Shown in pieces: positions 54,040-63,684 of a DNA stretch of 64,000 nucleotides (position 1 is the first letter of the stretch; each line of letters opens with the position of its first letter). The translations under genes were made by a program, and so were the position numbers. Source of the DNA: Sphingomonas koreensis (GTDB taxonomy: Bacteria; Pseudomonadota; Alphaproteobacteria; Sphingomonadales; Sphingomonadaceae). A model generated the notes under the pieces. The model saw only the letters and a list, made by a program, of their open reading frames with translations. It did no database searches and was not told where the DNA came from. Where the stretch lies: the NCBI GenBank assembly GCA_006438735.1, contig RCZF01000004.1, positions 22,398 through 86,397 of the forward strand, in the 5' to 3' direction.

Positions 54040-54078
54040 GGGGCATGATCGCCAGCGCCGAGGCGACGATCATGCCCC
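54040..54078 (-). terminator. Hairpin terminator next to the transposon insertion site
   Basis: GGGGCATGATCG (54040-54051) and CGATCATGCCCC (54067-54078) form a perfect 12-bp stem. Leftward the stem is followed by TTCTTTTT, which is also the target duplication. The transposon therefore landed in the T-tract of this terminator, between the ClC gene and whatever transcript it served. Confidence 0.65.
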
Positions 54079-54507
54079 ATAGTGCCGGCGCGCCTCGCGG
54101 CCGCCTGGCGCTTTATCGTCCCCTGGGAAGGCTTGGCGGGACGACAAATCAATCATCGCCGCATGAGCGATAAGGATGCTGGCGGACAGGCCATCTTCGA
54201 GCGCATGTGAACGCTACCACGCTTGGTCAAAACTGGTAACCCACAACGGGCCGATTCGATGATTTATCCGCTAATTGAGCAGCCATCCTTTCTTAAATTA
54301 AATTGGAAATCAATATAAATCATCGTAGCATCGCGCTGTCCGCTGAGGGCTTGGCTTTTCGGAACGCGCGGCGCAAAGCATCGTGCGGATAGCGCCGGCG
54401 GGAACGGCGGATGAAGGAGACGGGGGCGATGCCGAAATCGATCAGAAACGCAAAGGCATGCCGGTAATCGTGAACGACGCATCGCCAACCAGCCGGGCCC
54501 GGCGCTC
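54079..54507. other. Intergenic region upstream of the ROK regulator
   Basis: No gene is supported. The stretch around 54290-54325 is strikingly AT-rich (TTAAATTAAATTGG...), a good place for the promoter/operator of the ROK regulator and sugar transporter. A clear dyad operator was not found. Confidence 0.45.
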
Positions 54508-55746
54508 ATGACGCCGTCCCCTCCCCTGCCGCGGGTGCGGCTGTCGGGCACCAATCTGGAACGCGCCGCCGATCACAACCAGCGCGTCACCCTCCACGCG
54601 ATCCGCATCAACGGCTCGCTGACCCGGGTCGATCTCGCCGCGATTACGGGCCTCACCGCGCCGGCGATCGCCAACATCACCAAGCGGTTGCTCGGCGACG
54701 GGCTGATCGCCGAGGCCGGGCAGCGCCGCGGTGGGCGCGGCCAGCCGCCGACCAAGCTCGTCATCAACCGCGATGCTTGCCACTCGATCGGCGTCAACAT
54801 CGATCGTGATCACATCACCATCGTGCTGGTCAATTTCGCCGGCGAAACCTTGGCGCGTGTGTCCGAGGAGGTCGATTACGCGCTGCCCGATCACGTTCGC
54901 TCGCTTTATCAGCGATCGATCCCGGCGATGCTTGACGAAGCCGGCGTCAAGCGCGCCAGTCTCGTCGGCGTCGGTGTCGCGGTGCCGGACGATCTCGGTC
55001 ATGTCGATCTACCCGGTCGCCCTGCCGCTTACGCCGAATGGGACGGCATCGATCTCGCTGCGCTGTTCGCCGATCCGCTCGGTTTACCGGTGTTCGTCGA
55101 GAATGACGCTGCCGCCGCCGCGATGGGCGAGATGCAGCTCGGCCTCGGGCAGAAGTTCACCAGTTTCTTCTACGTGCTGATTTCCTCCGGGCTGGGCGGC
55201 GGCCTGGTCGTCGATGGTGTCTATTTCCGCGGCGCCGACGGCCGTTCGGGCGAGCTCGGCTTCATGCACGCGCCGTCGGATAGCGGCGAGACGATCCAGA
55301 TCCAGCACCTCGTCTCGCTGTCGGGGTTGGCGGGCCATCTCAAGGACCAAAAGCTCACGCTTGCCGATGCGCTCGGCGAAGACGGGCCTTCGCCTGCCGC
55401 CGCGGCCTGTGTCACGGACTGGATCGAGCGCGCCGCCGAACAGCTCGTCGTCCCGCTCGAGGCGGTCAATTGCCTGATCAATCCCGGCGTCGTGCTGGTC
55501 GGCGGCCGCTTGCCGAGCATCCTCGTAGAGCGCCTGGCAGCGCGCGCGCACGAATTGCTCGGATCGACCGCGACCAATGTCCCGATCATCGCCCCGGTGA
55601 TGCGCGCCGCGCTGTCGGTCGATGCGCCCGCGGTCGGCGCCGCCATTCTGCCGTTCAGCCATTTTCTGTTGCCCAAGCCCGGCGCGCTGTGGAAATCGCC
55701 GGCGGCCGAAGACGCCAATGGCCGCGCGATTCAGCCGGCCGCATAA
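54508..55746 (+). CDS. ROK-family transcriptional regulator
   Basis: The 412-residue protein has an N-terminal winged helix (about 20-75: LHAIRINGSLTRVDLAAITG, LTAPAIANITKRLLGDGLIA). A ROK sugar-kinase-like body follows, with VFVENDAAAAAMGEMQLGLG and VLISSGLGGGLVVDGVYFRG and ADGRSGELGFMHAPS. The CxCGxxGC zinc motif of NagC/glucokinase is replaced (MHAPSDSGETIQIQ), as in some repressor-type ROK proteins. It probably senses a sugar and controls the MFS gene that starts 28 bases downstream. Confidence 0.88.
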   Translation: MTPSPPLPRVRLSGTNLERAADHNQRVTLHAIRINGSLTRVDLAAITGLTAPAIANITKRLLGDGLIAEAGQRRGGRGQPPTKLVINRDACHSIGVNIDRDHITIVLVNFAGETLARVSEEVDYALPDHVRSLYQRSIPAMLDEAGVKRASLVGVGVAVPDDLGHVDLPGRPAAYAEWDGIDLAALFADPLGLPVFVENDAAAAAMGEMQLGLGQKFTSFFYVLISSGLGGGLVVDGVYFRGADGRSGELGFMHAPSDSGETIQIQHLVSLSGLAGHLKDQKLTLADALGEDGPSPAAAACVTDWIERAAEQLVVPLEAVNCLINPGVVLVGGRLPSILVERLAARAHELLGSTATNVPIIAPVMRAALSVDAPAVGAAILPFSHFLLPKPGALWKSPAAEDANGRAIQPAA

Positions 55747-55774
55747 GATCGAACGAGATCCAGGAGACCCAGCC

Positions 55775-57052
55775 ATGCAGCGTACCAAATCGGCGGCGGG
55801 GGCGTTCGCATCCGTCACCACCCTGTTCTTCGCCTGGGGCTTCATCACCTCGATCGTCGATCCGCTGGTCGCCGCGGTAAAGGGCATCTTCAGCCTCACC
55901 AACGTCGAGGCGCAGCTGTCGACCTTCGCCTTCTTCATCGCCTATGGCATCGTCTCGATCCCCGCCGCGATCCTGGTGTCGCGGCTGCGCGCCGTGCCCT
56001 CGATCATCGTCGCGATCGCGCTGATGATCGTCGCCTGCCTGATCATGCTCGCCGGCGCCGACGCCGCCGCCTATGTCGGCGTGCTGATCGGGCTGTTCGT
56101 GATGGCCAGCGGAATCACCATCCTGCAGGTCGCCGCCAACCCGCTCGCCGCTGCGCTGGGCAGCCCCGAGCGCAGCCATTTCCGCCTGACCTTCAGCCAG
56201 GCGTTCAATTCGTTCGGCACCGTGCTTGGGCCGCTGCTCGGCGCCAGCCTGCTGCTCAAGGGCGTCGAGGTGAAGCCCGGCGAGACGCTGACCGCCGGCG
56301 CGCGAACCGCGGCGCTGGGCTCGATTAACACCAGCTTCCTGATCATCGCCGTGCTGCTGGCGATCCTCGCCGCCTTCATCTGGTGGTCGCGCCGCCGGAT
56401 CAACGACGCCGCGCCGCCGCTCGAGCCGGCACACGGCTTCGCGCAGACGCTGAGCGAAGTCACCGCCTCGCATTGGGCGCTGCTCGGCGGGCTGGCGATC
56501 TTCCTCTATGTCGGTGCCGAAGTATCGATCGGCACGCAGATGGCGCTGTTCCTCAACAGCCGTTCGATCTGGGATATTCCGCTGCAGCAGGCTGGCTTCT
56601 ATGTCAGCCTCTATTGGCTCGGCGCGATGATCGGCCGGTTCGTCGGCTCGGCGCTGTTGACGCGCTTCAAAGCTTACCGCCTGCTGGCGATCAACACCGC
56701 GATCGCCGCCTTGCTTTGCCTGTTCGTGGTGCTGACGCGCGGTGCGCCGGCCGGCTATGCCGCGCTGGCGATCGGGCTGTTCAATTCGATCATGTTCCCG
56801 GTGATCTTCACGCTCACGCTCGAACGCTCGACCGCGAGCACCGAGGCGACCTCGGGGTTCCTGGTGATGTCGATAATCGGCGGCGCGATCCTCCCGCTGA
56901 TCGTCGGCAAGGTGGCGGACGCCAGCGGCGATTACGCGACCGCGCTGGCCGTGCCGATGATCTGCTACGTCGCGCTGTTTCTGTTCGCGCTCGGCGCCGG
57001 CCGGGCGCGCACGCATGCCGCGGGAATCGACACCGGCCCCACACTGCACTGA
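55775..57052 (+). CDS. Sugar MFS transporter, FucP/GluP-like
   Basis: The start at 55775 (MQRTKSAAGAFASVTTLFFA) has AGGAGACC upstream. The 425-residue protein has 12 helices and the FucP-family features WGFITSIVDPLVAAVKGIFS, MASGITILQVAANPLAAALG, SQAFNSFGTVLGPLLGASLL and SIMFPVIFTLTLERSTAST. It resembles proton-coupled glucose/galactose or N-acetylglucosamine transporters (GluP/NagP). The upstream ROK regulator suggests induction by the transported sugar. Confidence 0.88.
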   Translation: MQRTKSAAGAFASVTTLFFAWGFITSIVDPLVAAVKGIFSLTNVEAQLSTFAFFIAYGIVSIPAAILVSRLRAVPSIIVAIALMIVACLIMLAGADAAAYVGVLIGLFVMASGITILQVAANPLAAALGSPERSHFRLTFSQAFNSFGTVLGPLLGASLLLKGVEVKPGETLTAGARTAALGSINTSFLIIAVLLAILAAFIWWSRRRINDAAPPLEPAHGFAQTLSEVTASHWALLGGLAIFLYVGAEVSIGTQMALFLNSRSIWDIPLQQAGFYVSLYWLGAMIGRFVGSALLTRFKAYRLLAINTAIAALLCLFVVLTRGAPAGYAALAIGLFNSIMFPVIFTLTLERSTASTEATSGFLVMSIIGGAILPLIVGKVADASGDYATALAVPMICYVALFLFALGAGRARTHAAGIDTGPTLH

Positions 57053-57056
57053 TCCG

Positions 57057-58241
57057 TCAGCGCAGCGCGCGCACCGCGGGCGTATCGAGGCACTTGAGGA
57101 GCGCGTCGCGCGGCATCGCCGGCGTGCCCGGCGGCGGCGCATAGGCAGGCACATCGATCGGCGCGCCGATCGGCACGGGCGCGAACCGCGCCGGATCGAT
57201 CCCCGCGCAGGTCATTGCCGCGCCGAGCATTTTCGGCGGCGTGTCATAGGCTTCGTACGACAGGCGGAATGTGCCCCAATGCACGGGAATGCCCTGCGCC
57301 GCGCCGAGCCGGCGGAAGATTTCTGTCGCGTCGACCGGGCCGATATGGCTGCCGATCGCCATTTGCCCCGGCACGAAGCGGAACGCGCCGATCGGCAGCA
57401 GCGCGAGCCGGATCGGGCCAAGCGCGCGCGCCTGATCGACCCAACCCATATCGCCAACGCCGGTATCGCCGGAATAGAACAGATTGCCGCCCGGCAGCGT
57501 CACCACGAAGCCCGACCACAAGGCGCGGTTGCGATCGGTGAACCAGCGGCTCGACCAGTGATGGCTGCGCGTCACCACCACATCGACGCCGGGCTTGAGC
57601 GCTACGCGCCCGCCCCAATCGAGCGCTGTGGCCGTCACGCCGGCGCCGCCGATCACGCTGTCGTTGCCCAGGCTGGAGACGATCAGCGGCTTGTCGCGTG
57701 TCCACAGCCGTTTGAGCGTCGCCAGATCCATGTGGTCGTAATGATTGTGGCTCACCAGCACGACGTCGATCCTGGGCAGATCGTCGAACCGGACGCCCGG
57801 CTCGGTCACGCGCTTCGGCCCCAAGCCAAACGGCCCGGCCTTCTCGCTCCATACCGGATCGATCAGGATGTTGAGCCCCTGCGTCTGAACCAGCACGCTG
57901 GCATGGCCGATCCAGGTGACGACCATCGCTTGCCCGGCGACACGCGGCGCCGGCTTGCTTTGCGTCACCGCGACCGAGGTCGGCCAATCGGGCCGTTGGT
58001 CGCGCTTGGTGAGATAGCGCCACAAAAAGCCGGCGCGGCTGCCGCCGGTCGGCACGTCGAACGAATCGTCGCCATCGGGATCGAAGAAGCGCTGCCCGTC
58101 GAAATGATCGCTCACCGGGCCGCGATAATAGACCCGATCGAGGAAACGCGGCACGATCGCGATCGCCAGGCAGCCGGCGATCAGCACGAACAACGCCGCG
58201 ATCAGCACCCAGCGAACGATCTGCACTCCCAGCGTCTCCAT
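57057..58241 (-). CDS. Membrane-anchored metallo-beta-lactamase-fold hydrolase (NAPE-PLD-like)
   Basis: The start at 58241 (METLGVQIVRWVLIAALFVL) gives an N-terminal membrane anchor. The 394-residue protein has TWIGHASVLVQTQGLNILID, SHNHYDHMDLATLKRLW (HxHxDH metal site), GDTGVGDMGW with the metal-bridging Asp and late MAIGSHIGPVDATEIFRRLG / HWGTFRLSYEAYD histidines. This is the UlaG/NAPE-PLD-like branch of the MBL superfamily. A phosphodiesterase activity at the inner membrane is likely; the substrate is unknown. Confidence 0.87.
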   Translation of the reverse strand: METLGVQIVRWVLIAALFVLIAGCLAIAIVPRFLDRVYYRGPVSDHFDGQRFFDPDGDDSFDVPTGGSRAGFLWRYLTKRDQRPDWPTSVAVTQSKPAPRVAGQAMVVTWIGHASVLVQTQGLNILIDPVWSEKAGPFGLGPKRVTEPGVRFDDLPRIDVVLVSHNHYDHMDLATLKRLWTRDKPLIVSSLGNDSVIGGAGVTATALDWGGRVALKPGVDVVVTRSHHWSSRWFTDRNRALWSGFVVTLPGGNLFYSGDTGVGDMGWVDQARALGPIRLALLPIGAFRFVPGQMAIGSHIGPVDATEIFRRLGAAQGIPVHWGTFRLSYEAYDTPPKMLGAAMTCAGIDPARFAPVPIGAPIDVPAYAPPPGTPAMPRDALLKCLDTPAVRALR

Positions 58242-58437
58242 CAGCTTGCGCGACCTACGATCGGCACGGCCGCACGGCCCGTCCCATAGCCCGCGCCGTC
58301 GAACAACAGCAAAGATGACCGCGCCGGCAGCCAGACGCGTAAAAGCGGCCGAAGCAAGCGCTGCGAAAAGCGGCAATGGCGCAGTAAATTTCCGCCTCGA
58401 TCGAAGACTTTGGAAAGGACTTGTCTGCTAGCCGACG

Positions 58438-61086
58438 ATGATGTTCGCCGCCCCGTCCGATCCCCCCCGAACCGCCCCGCCCGCGCTGCTTGCGCTGTTC
58501 GCCCTGCGCGACGACGATCAGGGCGGTCTGGCGACTGTCGATGGGGAGCAACCGCTCCGCCATCTTTCGGCCAGCTGGACGGTCGCACTCGTCGCCCAGC
58601 TGATCGCGATGATCGCGGTGATAATGGGGGTGATCATCGCCGGCCCGCGCGATCTGATGCCGTCGATCGCGATCGACACCGGCATCGCCACGCTGATCGG
58701 CATCGCCATGCTCGCGTTGCTGCGAATCGGCGCGGCGCGGCGGTGGCCGACACATGTTCAGACGCAGTTGCTCGTCCCCGCCAGCGCTGCGCTGGTCGTC
58801 AGCCTGTTGTGGCTCGCGCATCTCTCCGGCTATCTCGGCAACGACACCTGGCGCTTCGCCTGCTTCGTCGCGGCGTTCGGCTCGATCGGCGTCACCGCCG
58901 TCGCGCTCTATGCGGTTCGCGCGGCGATCCTTTCCTTCGCGCTCGGCATGGTCGGCGTCACGATCGTCTTGTCAGGGATGAGCCCGGCCAGCAGCATCGC
59001 GATCATCTTCCTGCTCGCGCTGGCGATCGTCGCTTACCGGCTCGCGATCATCGATCATGCCGCGGCACACGCGCGCGCGCTTGCCGAAAACGACGGCAAG
59101 CTCGCCGCCCGCCTCGTCGAGGAATTCGAATCGCACGGCTCGGGCTGGTTCTGGCAGACCGACCGCCAGGGCCGCCTCACCTATCTGTCGCACAAGGTCG
59201 CGCGCGAGCTGACCAGCAACGGCGCCGCGCCGATCGGCCGGCCGCTGACCACCTTGTTCCGCATGGACGCCGCCGGCCCCAGCACCGAACGCACGCTCGG
59301 TTTTCATCTCACCTCGCGCACCGCTTTTTCCGATTACTCGGTCCAGGCCGCGGAAAATCAGGTGGCCGATCGCTGGTGGTCGATCTCCGGCCGGCCGATC
59401 ACCGACGAGCGGGGCAGCTTCCACGGGTTCATCGGCTCGGGCAGCGATCTGACCGAGAAGCGCCGATCGGAAGCCGAGATCACGCGTCTCGCGCTGTTCG
59501 ATGGCCTCACCGGCCTCGCCAATCGCCAACGCATGAAGCTGTCGCTCGATCAGACGCTCGCACAGGGAAACGGCCCTTACCGACCGACCGCGCTGTTCCT
59601 CCTTGATCTCGATCGCTTCAAGGCGGTCAACGATACGCTCGGCCACCAAACCGGCGACGCGCTGCTCCAGCAGGTCGGCAAGCGGCTGCTTCGCGCTGTC
59701 GGCGACGCCGGCTTGGTCGGCCGGCTCGGCGGCGACGAATTTCAGGTCGTGCTGCCAGGCGAAAGCAACCGCGATCGCCTCGCCGAACTCGCCAAAACCG
59801 TCATCGCCGCCCTGTCGCATCCCTATTTCATCGACGGCGGGTCGATTTCGATCGGCTGCTCGATCGGCATCGCCGTCGCGCCGGGCGACGGCGACAAATC
59901 GGAAGCGCTGGTGCGCAACGCCGATCTCGCGCTCTATGCCGCCAAGGCCGATGGCCGCGGCATCCACCGTTTCTACCGTGCCGAGCTGCTCAAGGGCGCG
60001 CAGACCCGCAAGCAGCTCGAGGACGATCTCCGCCACGCGCTGGCCAACGATCAGTTTCATGTCGCCTATCAGCCGGTCGTCAGCACCGCCGGCGAGCGCA
60101 TCGTCGGTTACGAAGCGCTGCTGCGCTGGGATCACCCGACCCGCGGCAGCGTCTCGCCGGCCGAGTTCATCCCGGTCGCGGAGGATTGCGGCCTCGTCGA
60201 ATCGATCGGCGAATGGGTGTTGCGCACCGCCTGCCTGGAGGCCGCGCGCTGGCCCGATACGGTCCGCGTCGGCGTCAACGTTTCGCCGATCCAGTTCGCC
60301 AATCCCGCGCTGCCGGCGGTCGTCACCAGCGCGCTCGCGCGATCGGGCATCGCGGCCGGCCGGCTCGAGTTGGAGATCACCGAAAGCGTGTTCGTCGACG
60401 ACACCGCCTCGACCGAGGCGATGTTCAAGAAGCTCAAAGGCCTCGGCGTGCGCCTCGCGCTCGATGATTTCGGCACCGGCTATTCGTCGCTCGGCTATTT
60501 GAAGAAGGCGCCGTTCGACAAGATCAAGATCGACCAGTCGTTCGTGCGCGGCGCCGCCGTCGCCGGCAATCGCAACGCCGCGATCATCAAGGCGATCGTC
60601 ATGCTCGCCGATACGCTGGGCATGGAGACGACCGCCGAGGGCGTCGAGGTTCAGGACGAAATCGCGCTGATCCGCGAGCTTGGCTGCAGCCACATCCAGG
60701 GCTTCGTCTACGGCAAGCCCGCCCGCGCCGAAGAAGTGATCAAGCAGCTTGCCGCCGCCGGCGGCCACGCCACCGCCTCGGGTTACAAGGTCAGCCGCAG
60801 TCCGCGCACGACGATGCTGCGATCAGCGCGGATCGAGATGGGCGACGCCACCGGCGAAGTCCGCATCCGCAACATCTCATCGACCGGCGCAATGATCGAC
60901 GGCATCGAGATCGACGGCGAGGCGATCGGGCTCGATCTGCTGATCGAATTGCTCGACAGCGAGATGTTCCCCGCCAAGCTGCGCTGGGCGCGCGACGGCA
61001 AGGCCGGCATCGAGTTCGCCGAGAATTTCAATCTCGAACGCCTCAACACCAGCGCCAATCCGCGCTCGATCCGCCGCACCGGCTGA
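58438..61086 (+). CDS. PAS-GGDEF-EAL-PilZ c-di-GMP signalling protein
   Basis: The 882-residue protein has about six N-terminal membrane helices (45-215), a PAS-like domain (about 225-340: SGWFWQTDRQGRLTYLSHKV), GGDEF (intact GRLGGDEFQVVL, about 430) and EAL (intact GYEALLRWDHPTRGSVSP, about 558, and DDFGTGYSSLGYLKKAPFDK). A C-terminal PilZ domain (about 786-870) has VRIRNISSTGAMIDGIEIDG. Both catalytic signatures are complete, so it could make or hydrolyse c-di-GMP, with the PilZ as a product-sensing module. The PilZ lacks a clear RxxxR before its NISSTG. Confidence 0.9.
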   Translation: MMFAAPSDPPRTAPPALLALFALRDDDQGGLATVDGEQPLRHLSASWTVALVAQLIAMIAVIMGVIIAGPRDLMPSIAIDTGIATLIGIAMLALLRIGAARRWPTHVQTQLLVPASAALVVSLLWLAHLSGYLGNDTWRFACFVAAFGSIGVTAVALYAVRAAILSFALGMVGVTIVLSGMSPASSIAIIFLLALAIVAYRLAIIDHAAAHARALAENDGKLAARLVEEFESHGSGWFWQTDRQGRLTYLSHKVARELTSNGAAPIGRPLTTLFRMDAAGPSTERTLGFHLTSRTAFSDYSVQAAENQVADRWWSISGRPITDERGSFHGFIGSGSDLTEKRRSEAEITRLALFDGLTGLANRQRMKLSLDQTLAQGNGPYRPTALFLLDLDRFKAVNDTLGHQTGDALLQQVGKRLLRAVGDAGLVGRLGGDEFQVVLPGESNRDRLAELAKTVIAALSHPYFIDGGSISIGCSIGIAVAPGDGDKSEALVRNADLALYAAKADGRGIHRFYRAELLKGAQTRKQLEDDLRHALANDQFHVAYQPVVSTAGERIVGYEALLRWDHPTRGSVSPAEFIPVAEDCGLVESIGEWVLRTACLEAARWPDTVRVGVNVSPIQFANPALPAVVTSALARSGIAAGRLELEITESVFVDDTASTEAMFKKLKGLGVRLALDDFGTGYSSLGYLKKAPFDKIKIDQSFVRGAAVAGNRNAAIIKAIVMLADTLGMETTAEGVEVQDEIALIRELGCSHIQGFVYGKPARAEEVIKQLAAAGGHATASGYKVSRSPRTTMLRSARIEMGDATGEVRIRNISSTGAMIDGIEIDGEAIGLDLLIELLDSEMFPAKLRWARDGKAGIEFAENFNLERLNTSANPRSIRRTG

Positions 61087-61208
61087 GGCGTCGGCGCCAC
61101 AACCGTAACAATTGTCGATTTGACGCCGAAGCGTCACCCGAATCGCGCGATTCCGTCACAAATCCCGGCCACAGCGCGGGCGTGAAGCCATCACCCGGGG
61201 GACATCCG

Positions 61209-63503
61209 ATGCCAAAGCGCACATGCCAATCACTGATCGTCCTGCTCTGCGCAACGGCGTCGCCCGCGGCGCTCGCGCAAACCGCGCCCCCGCCCGACGC
61301 CAGCGCCGCCAACCCGGACGATATCATCGTCACGGCGCAGAAGCGCGAGGAGCGCGAGGTGGATGTGCCGATCACCATCACCGCGCTCAGCGGCGATCGG
61401 CTGACCCAACTCGGCGTGTCCGATCTCGATTCGCTGTCGCATTACGTGCCCGGCCTCAACATCCAGGAACAAAGCGCCAACAATCCCGGCATCGTCATCC
61501 GCGGCATCACGTCCGACAGCGGCTCGGCACAGGAAGCCGCGCGCGTCACGCTTTATTACAACGGCGTGGACATCTCGCGCTCGCGCGGCGCCTATCAGGA
61601 TCTCTACGACGTCGAACGGATCGAGGTCATCAAGGGCCCGCAGGCGACGCTGTTCGGCACCGCGTCCGAAGTCGGCGCGGTCAGCATCATTTCGAACAAG
61701 CCGCAACCCGGCTTTTCCGGCGAGCTGACCGGCGGCTACGGCAATTACAATCAATATCTCGCGCGCGGCTATATCAACGCGGGCAACGACGTCGTCGCCG
61801 GCCGGCTCGCCTTCGCGTTCAAGAAGCGCGACGGCTATGTCGAAAACCTTGCGCCGGGCGAAGACGATCTCAACGGCCAGAACCAGCTCGGCTTTCGCGC
61901 TTCGTTGCGGATCAAGCCGACCGACCGGCTGACGATCGACGCGATCGCGACCTATGATCGCCAGCGCAATCCCGGCACCGCGTTCGTCTCGGGCAATTTC
62001 GCGACCCCGGCCGGTCCCGCCGATCCGCTCGGCGACATCGCCGATCTTGGCGGCTCGCCTTATTCCGCCGCGGTGCTGGGCGACGCCAAGCTTGGGCTGA
62101 AACGCAACGTCTATGACGGCAACGTCACGGTCGATTGGGATTTCGCCGACGATTGGGCGCTGACGCTGGTCAACGGCTATCGCCAGTTCGACGCCAACGA
62201 AGTGTTCGATGCGGACGGCTCGCGCGCCTGGTATCTCGAATTCGCCGAAGACGCCGAGGGCTGGCAGGCCAGCCAGGAAACCCGCGTCGCCTATACCACG
62301 CCCACGCTGCGCGCCTCGTTCGGCTTCAACGTCTTCCACGAACAGGGCTTCCAGCGCGTGCCCTTTTCCACCGAAGAGGGCACCTATCTCCAATGCACGC
62401 TGAACATCATCCCGGGCCTGGGCTGCATCGCCCCCGACGGGACCGTGATGGCGGCGCAAGCGACGGCGCTGCTGACGGGCGGCGCGGCGAGCGCGATCCC
62501 CTATCAATCGGTCTACAAGAACAGCGGCAAGAACGACAGCTACTCGGTGTTCGCCGACGCCACCTGGATCCCGACGCCCAAGCTGGAGATCACCGCCGGC
62601 GTGCGCGGCTTGATCGAACAACGCATCAGCCGCTATTCGGCCGATCAGCCCAATGCGGTGCTTGCCGGCGTGCCGTTGCTGCCGATCGTCAGCACCGAAG
62701 GGCAGACCTTCACCGCACGGCGCAGTTATCAGGCGATTCTGCCGCGCTTCAATGTGCTCTATCGCCTGTCGGACAATATCAATGCTTATGCGACGATCTC
62801 CAAGGGCCGCCGCTCGCCCACCGTGCAGCTCGCTTCGGCCGCCGGCGCCGACGGCCCGGTCGCCGACGTCACCGACATTCCCGACGAAGTGCTGTGGAAT
62901 TACGAGGCCGGGCTGAAGGGACGCGCCGGCATTCTTTCGGGCTCGCTGTCGGTCTATTATGAAACCTACAGCAGCTTCCAGGTCTCGGTCATCGAGAACG
63001 GCCAGGCGATCACCGAAAGCGCCGGCTCGGCGAAGAATCTTGGCGTCGAAGCGGAAGCCCGCCTCGCGCCGAGCAAATGGGTCGATCTGTTCGCCAACAT
63101 CGGCTTTATCGACGGCGGTATCGACGACAAGGCGCAGAACGGCGAATTCGCCGGCGATCGTTTCCGGCTCCAGCCGCGGGTCCAGGCCGCCGGTGGCATC
63201 GATCTCACCGTCCCGCTCGGCGGCGTCACGCTGTTCGCGACGCCCAGCGTCACCTATCGCAGCAAAATCTACTTCGAAGTGCCCAACAGCGAGGCGATCA
63301 GCCAAAGCAAGGTGACGCTGGTCGATCTGCGCGCCGGCGTCCGGCTCGATAACGATCGGCTCGAAATTGCGGGCTTTGTCCACAATCTCACCAACAAACA
63401 TTATCTGCTGGACGCCGGCAACACCGGCGGCGGCTTCGGCTATCCGACCTTCATTCCCGACAAGCCCCGCCTATACAGCGTCGAGCTGACGGCGCGCTTC
63501 TGA
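61209..63503 (+). CDS. TonB-dependent outer-membrane receptor
   Basis: The ATG at 61209 with GGGGGA upstream gives MPKRTCQSLIVLLCATASPA, a signal peptide; the open frame begins earlier at a GTG. The roughly 764-residue protein has a TonB-box-like DDIIVTAQKREEREVDVPIT, the plug (NNPGIVIRGITSDSGSAQEA, VERIEVIKGPQATLFGTASE) and a 22-strand barrel ending PRLYSVELTARF with the terminal Phe. It resembles the sphingomonad group importing siderophores, carbohydrates or aromatics. No FecIR pair is adjacent to indicate the substrate. Confidence 0.92.
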   Translation: MPKRTCQSLIVLLCATASPAALAQTAPPPDASAANPDDIIVTAQKREEREVDVPITITALSGDRLTQLGVSDLDSLSHYVPGLNIQEQSANNPGIVIRGITSDSGSAQEAARVTLYYNGVDISRSRGAYQDLYDVERIEVIKGPQATLFGTASEVGAVSIISNKPQPGFSGELTGGYGNYNQYLARGYINAGNDVVAGRLAFAFKKRDGYVENLAPGEDDLNGQNQLGFRASLRIKPTDRLTIDAIATYDRQRNPGTAFVSGNFATPAGPADPLGDIADLGGSPYSAAVLGDAKLGLKRNVYDGNVTVDWDFADDWALTLVNGYRQFDANEVFDADGSRAWYLEFAEDAEGWQASQETRVAYTTPTLRASFGFNVFHEQGFQRVPFSTEEGTYLQCTLNIIPGLGCIAPDGTVMAAQATALLTGGAASAIPYQSVYKNSGKNDSYSVFADATWIPTPKLEITAGVRGLIEQRISRYSADQPNAVLAGVPLLPIVSTEGQTFTARRSYQAILPRFNVLYRLSDNINAYATISKGRRSPTVQLASAAGADGPVADVTDIPDEVLWNYEAGLKGRAGILSGSLSVYYETYSSFQVSVIENGQAITESAGSAKNLGVEAEARLAPSKWVDLFANIGFIDGGIDDKAQNGEFAGDRFRLQPRVQAAGGIDLTVPLGGVTLFATPSVTYRSKIYFEVPNSEAISQSKVTLVDLRAGVRLDNDRLEIAGFVHNLTNKHYLLDAGNTGGGFGYPTFIPDKPRLYSVELTARF

Positions 63504-63527
63504 GAACAACCCTTCTCTGAGCACGCC

Positions 63528-63629
63528 CCTTCCCCGGCGTAGGCCGGGGCCCAGTTGCGGGCGGGCCGATAATCGCCGCGCTTCATTAATTCGTCATCCC
63601 AACTGGACCCTGGCCTCCGCCGGGGAAGG
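63528..63629. repeat. Inverted palindromic repeat pair downstream of the TonB receptor
   Basis: CCTTCCCCGGCGTAGGCC... (63528-63557) returns inverted at 63600-63629 as ...GGCCTCCGCCGGGGAAGG, with three mismatches over 30 bases and a 42-base spacer. It belongs to the GC-rich repeat class found across the chromosomal part of this window. Confidence 0.8.
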
Positions 63630-63684
63630 CGCAGCTGGATCAGGGCTTGCCCCCGGCAATTCGCATCGCCGGAGGCAAGCATCT

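Noticed and set aside
54030..54110. Short minus-strand frame MIVASALAIMPLLFG near the transposon end
   Set aside because: It is formed by the terminator hairpin and then reads into the transposon end; no ribosome-binding site.
61230..63401. 723-residue minus-strand ORF opposite the TonB receptor
   Set aside because: Shadow ORF; no ribosome-binding site or domain, and the plus frame is a complete receptor.
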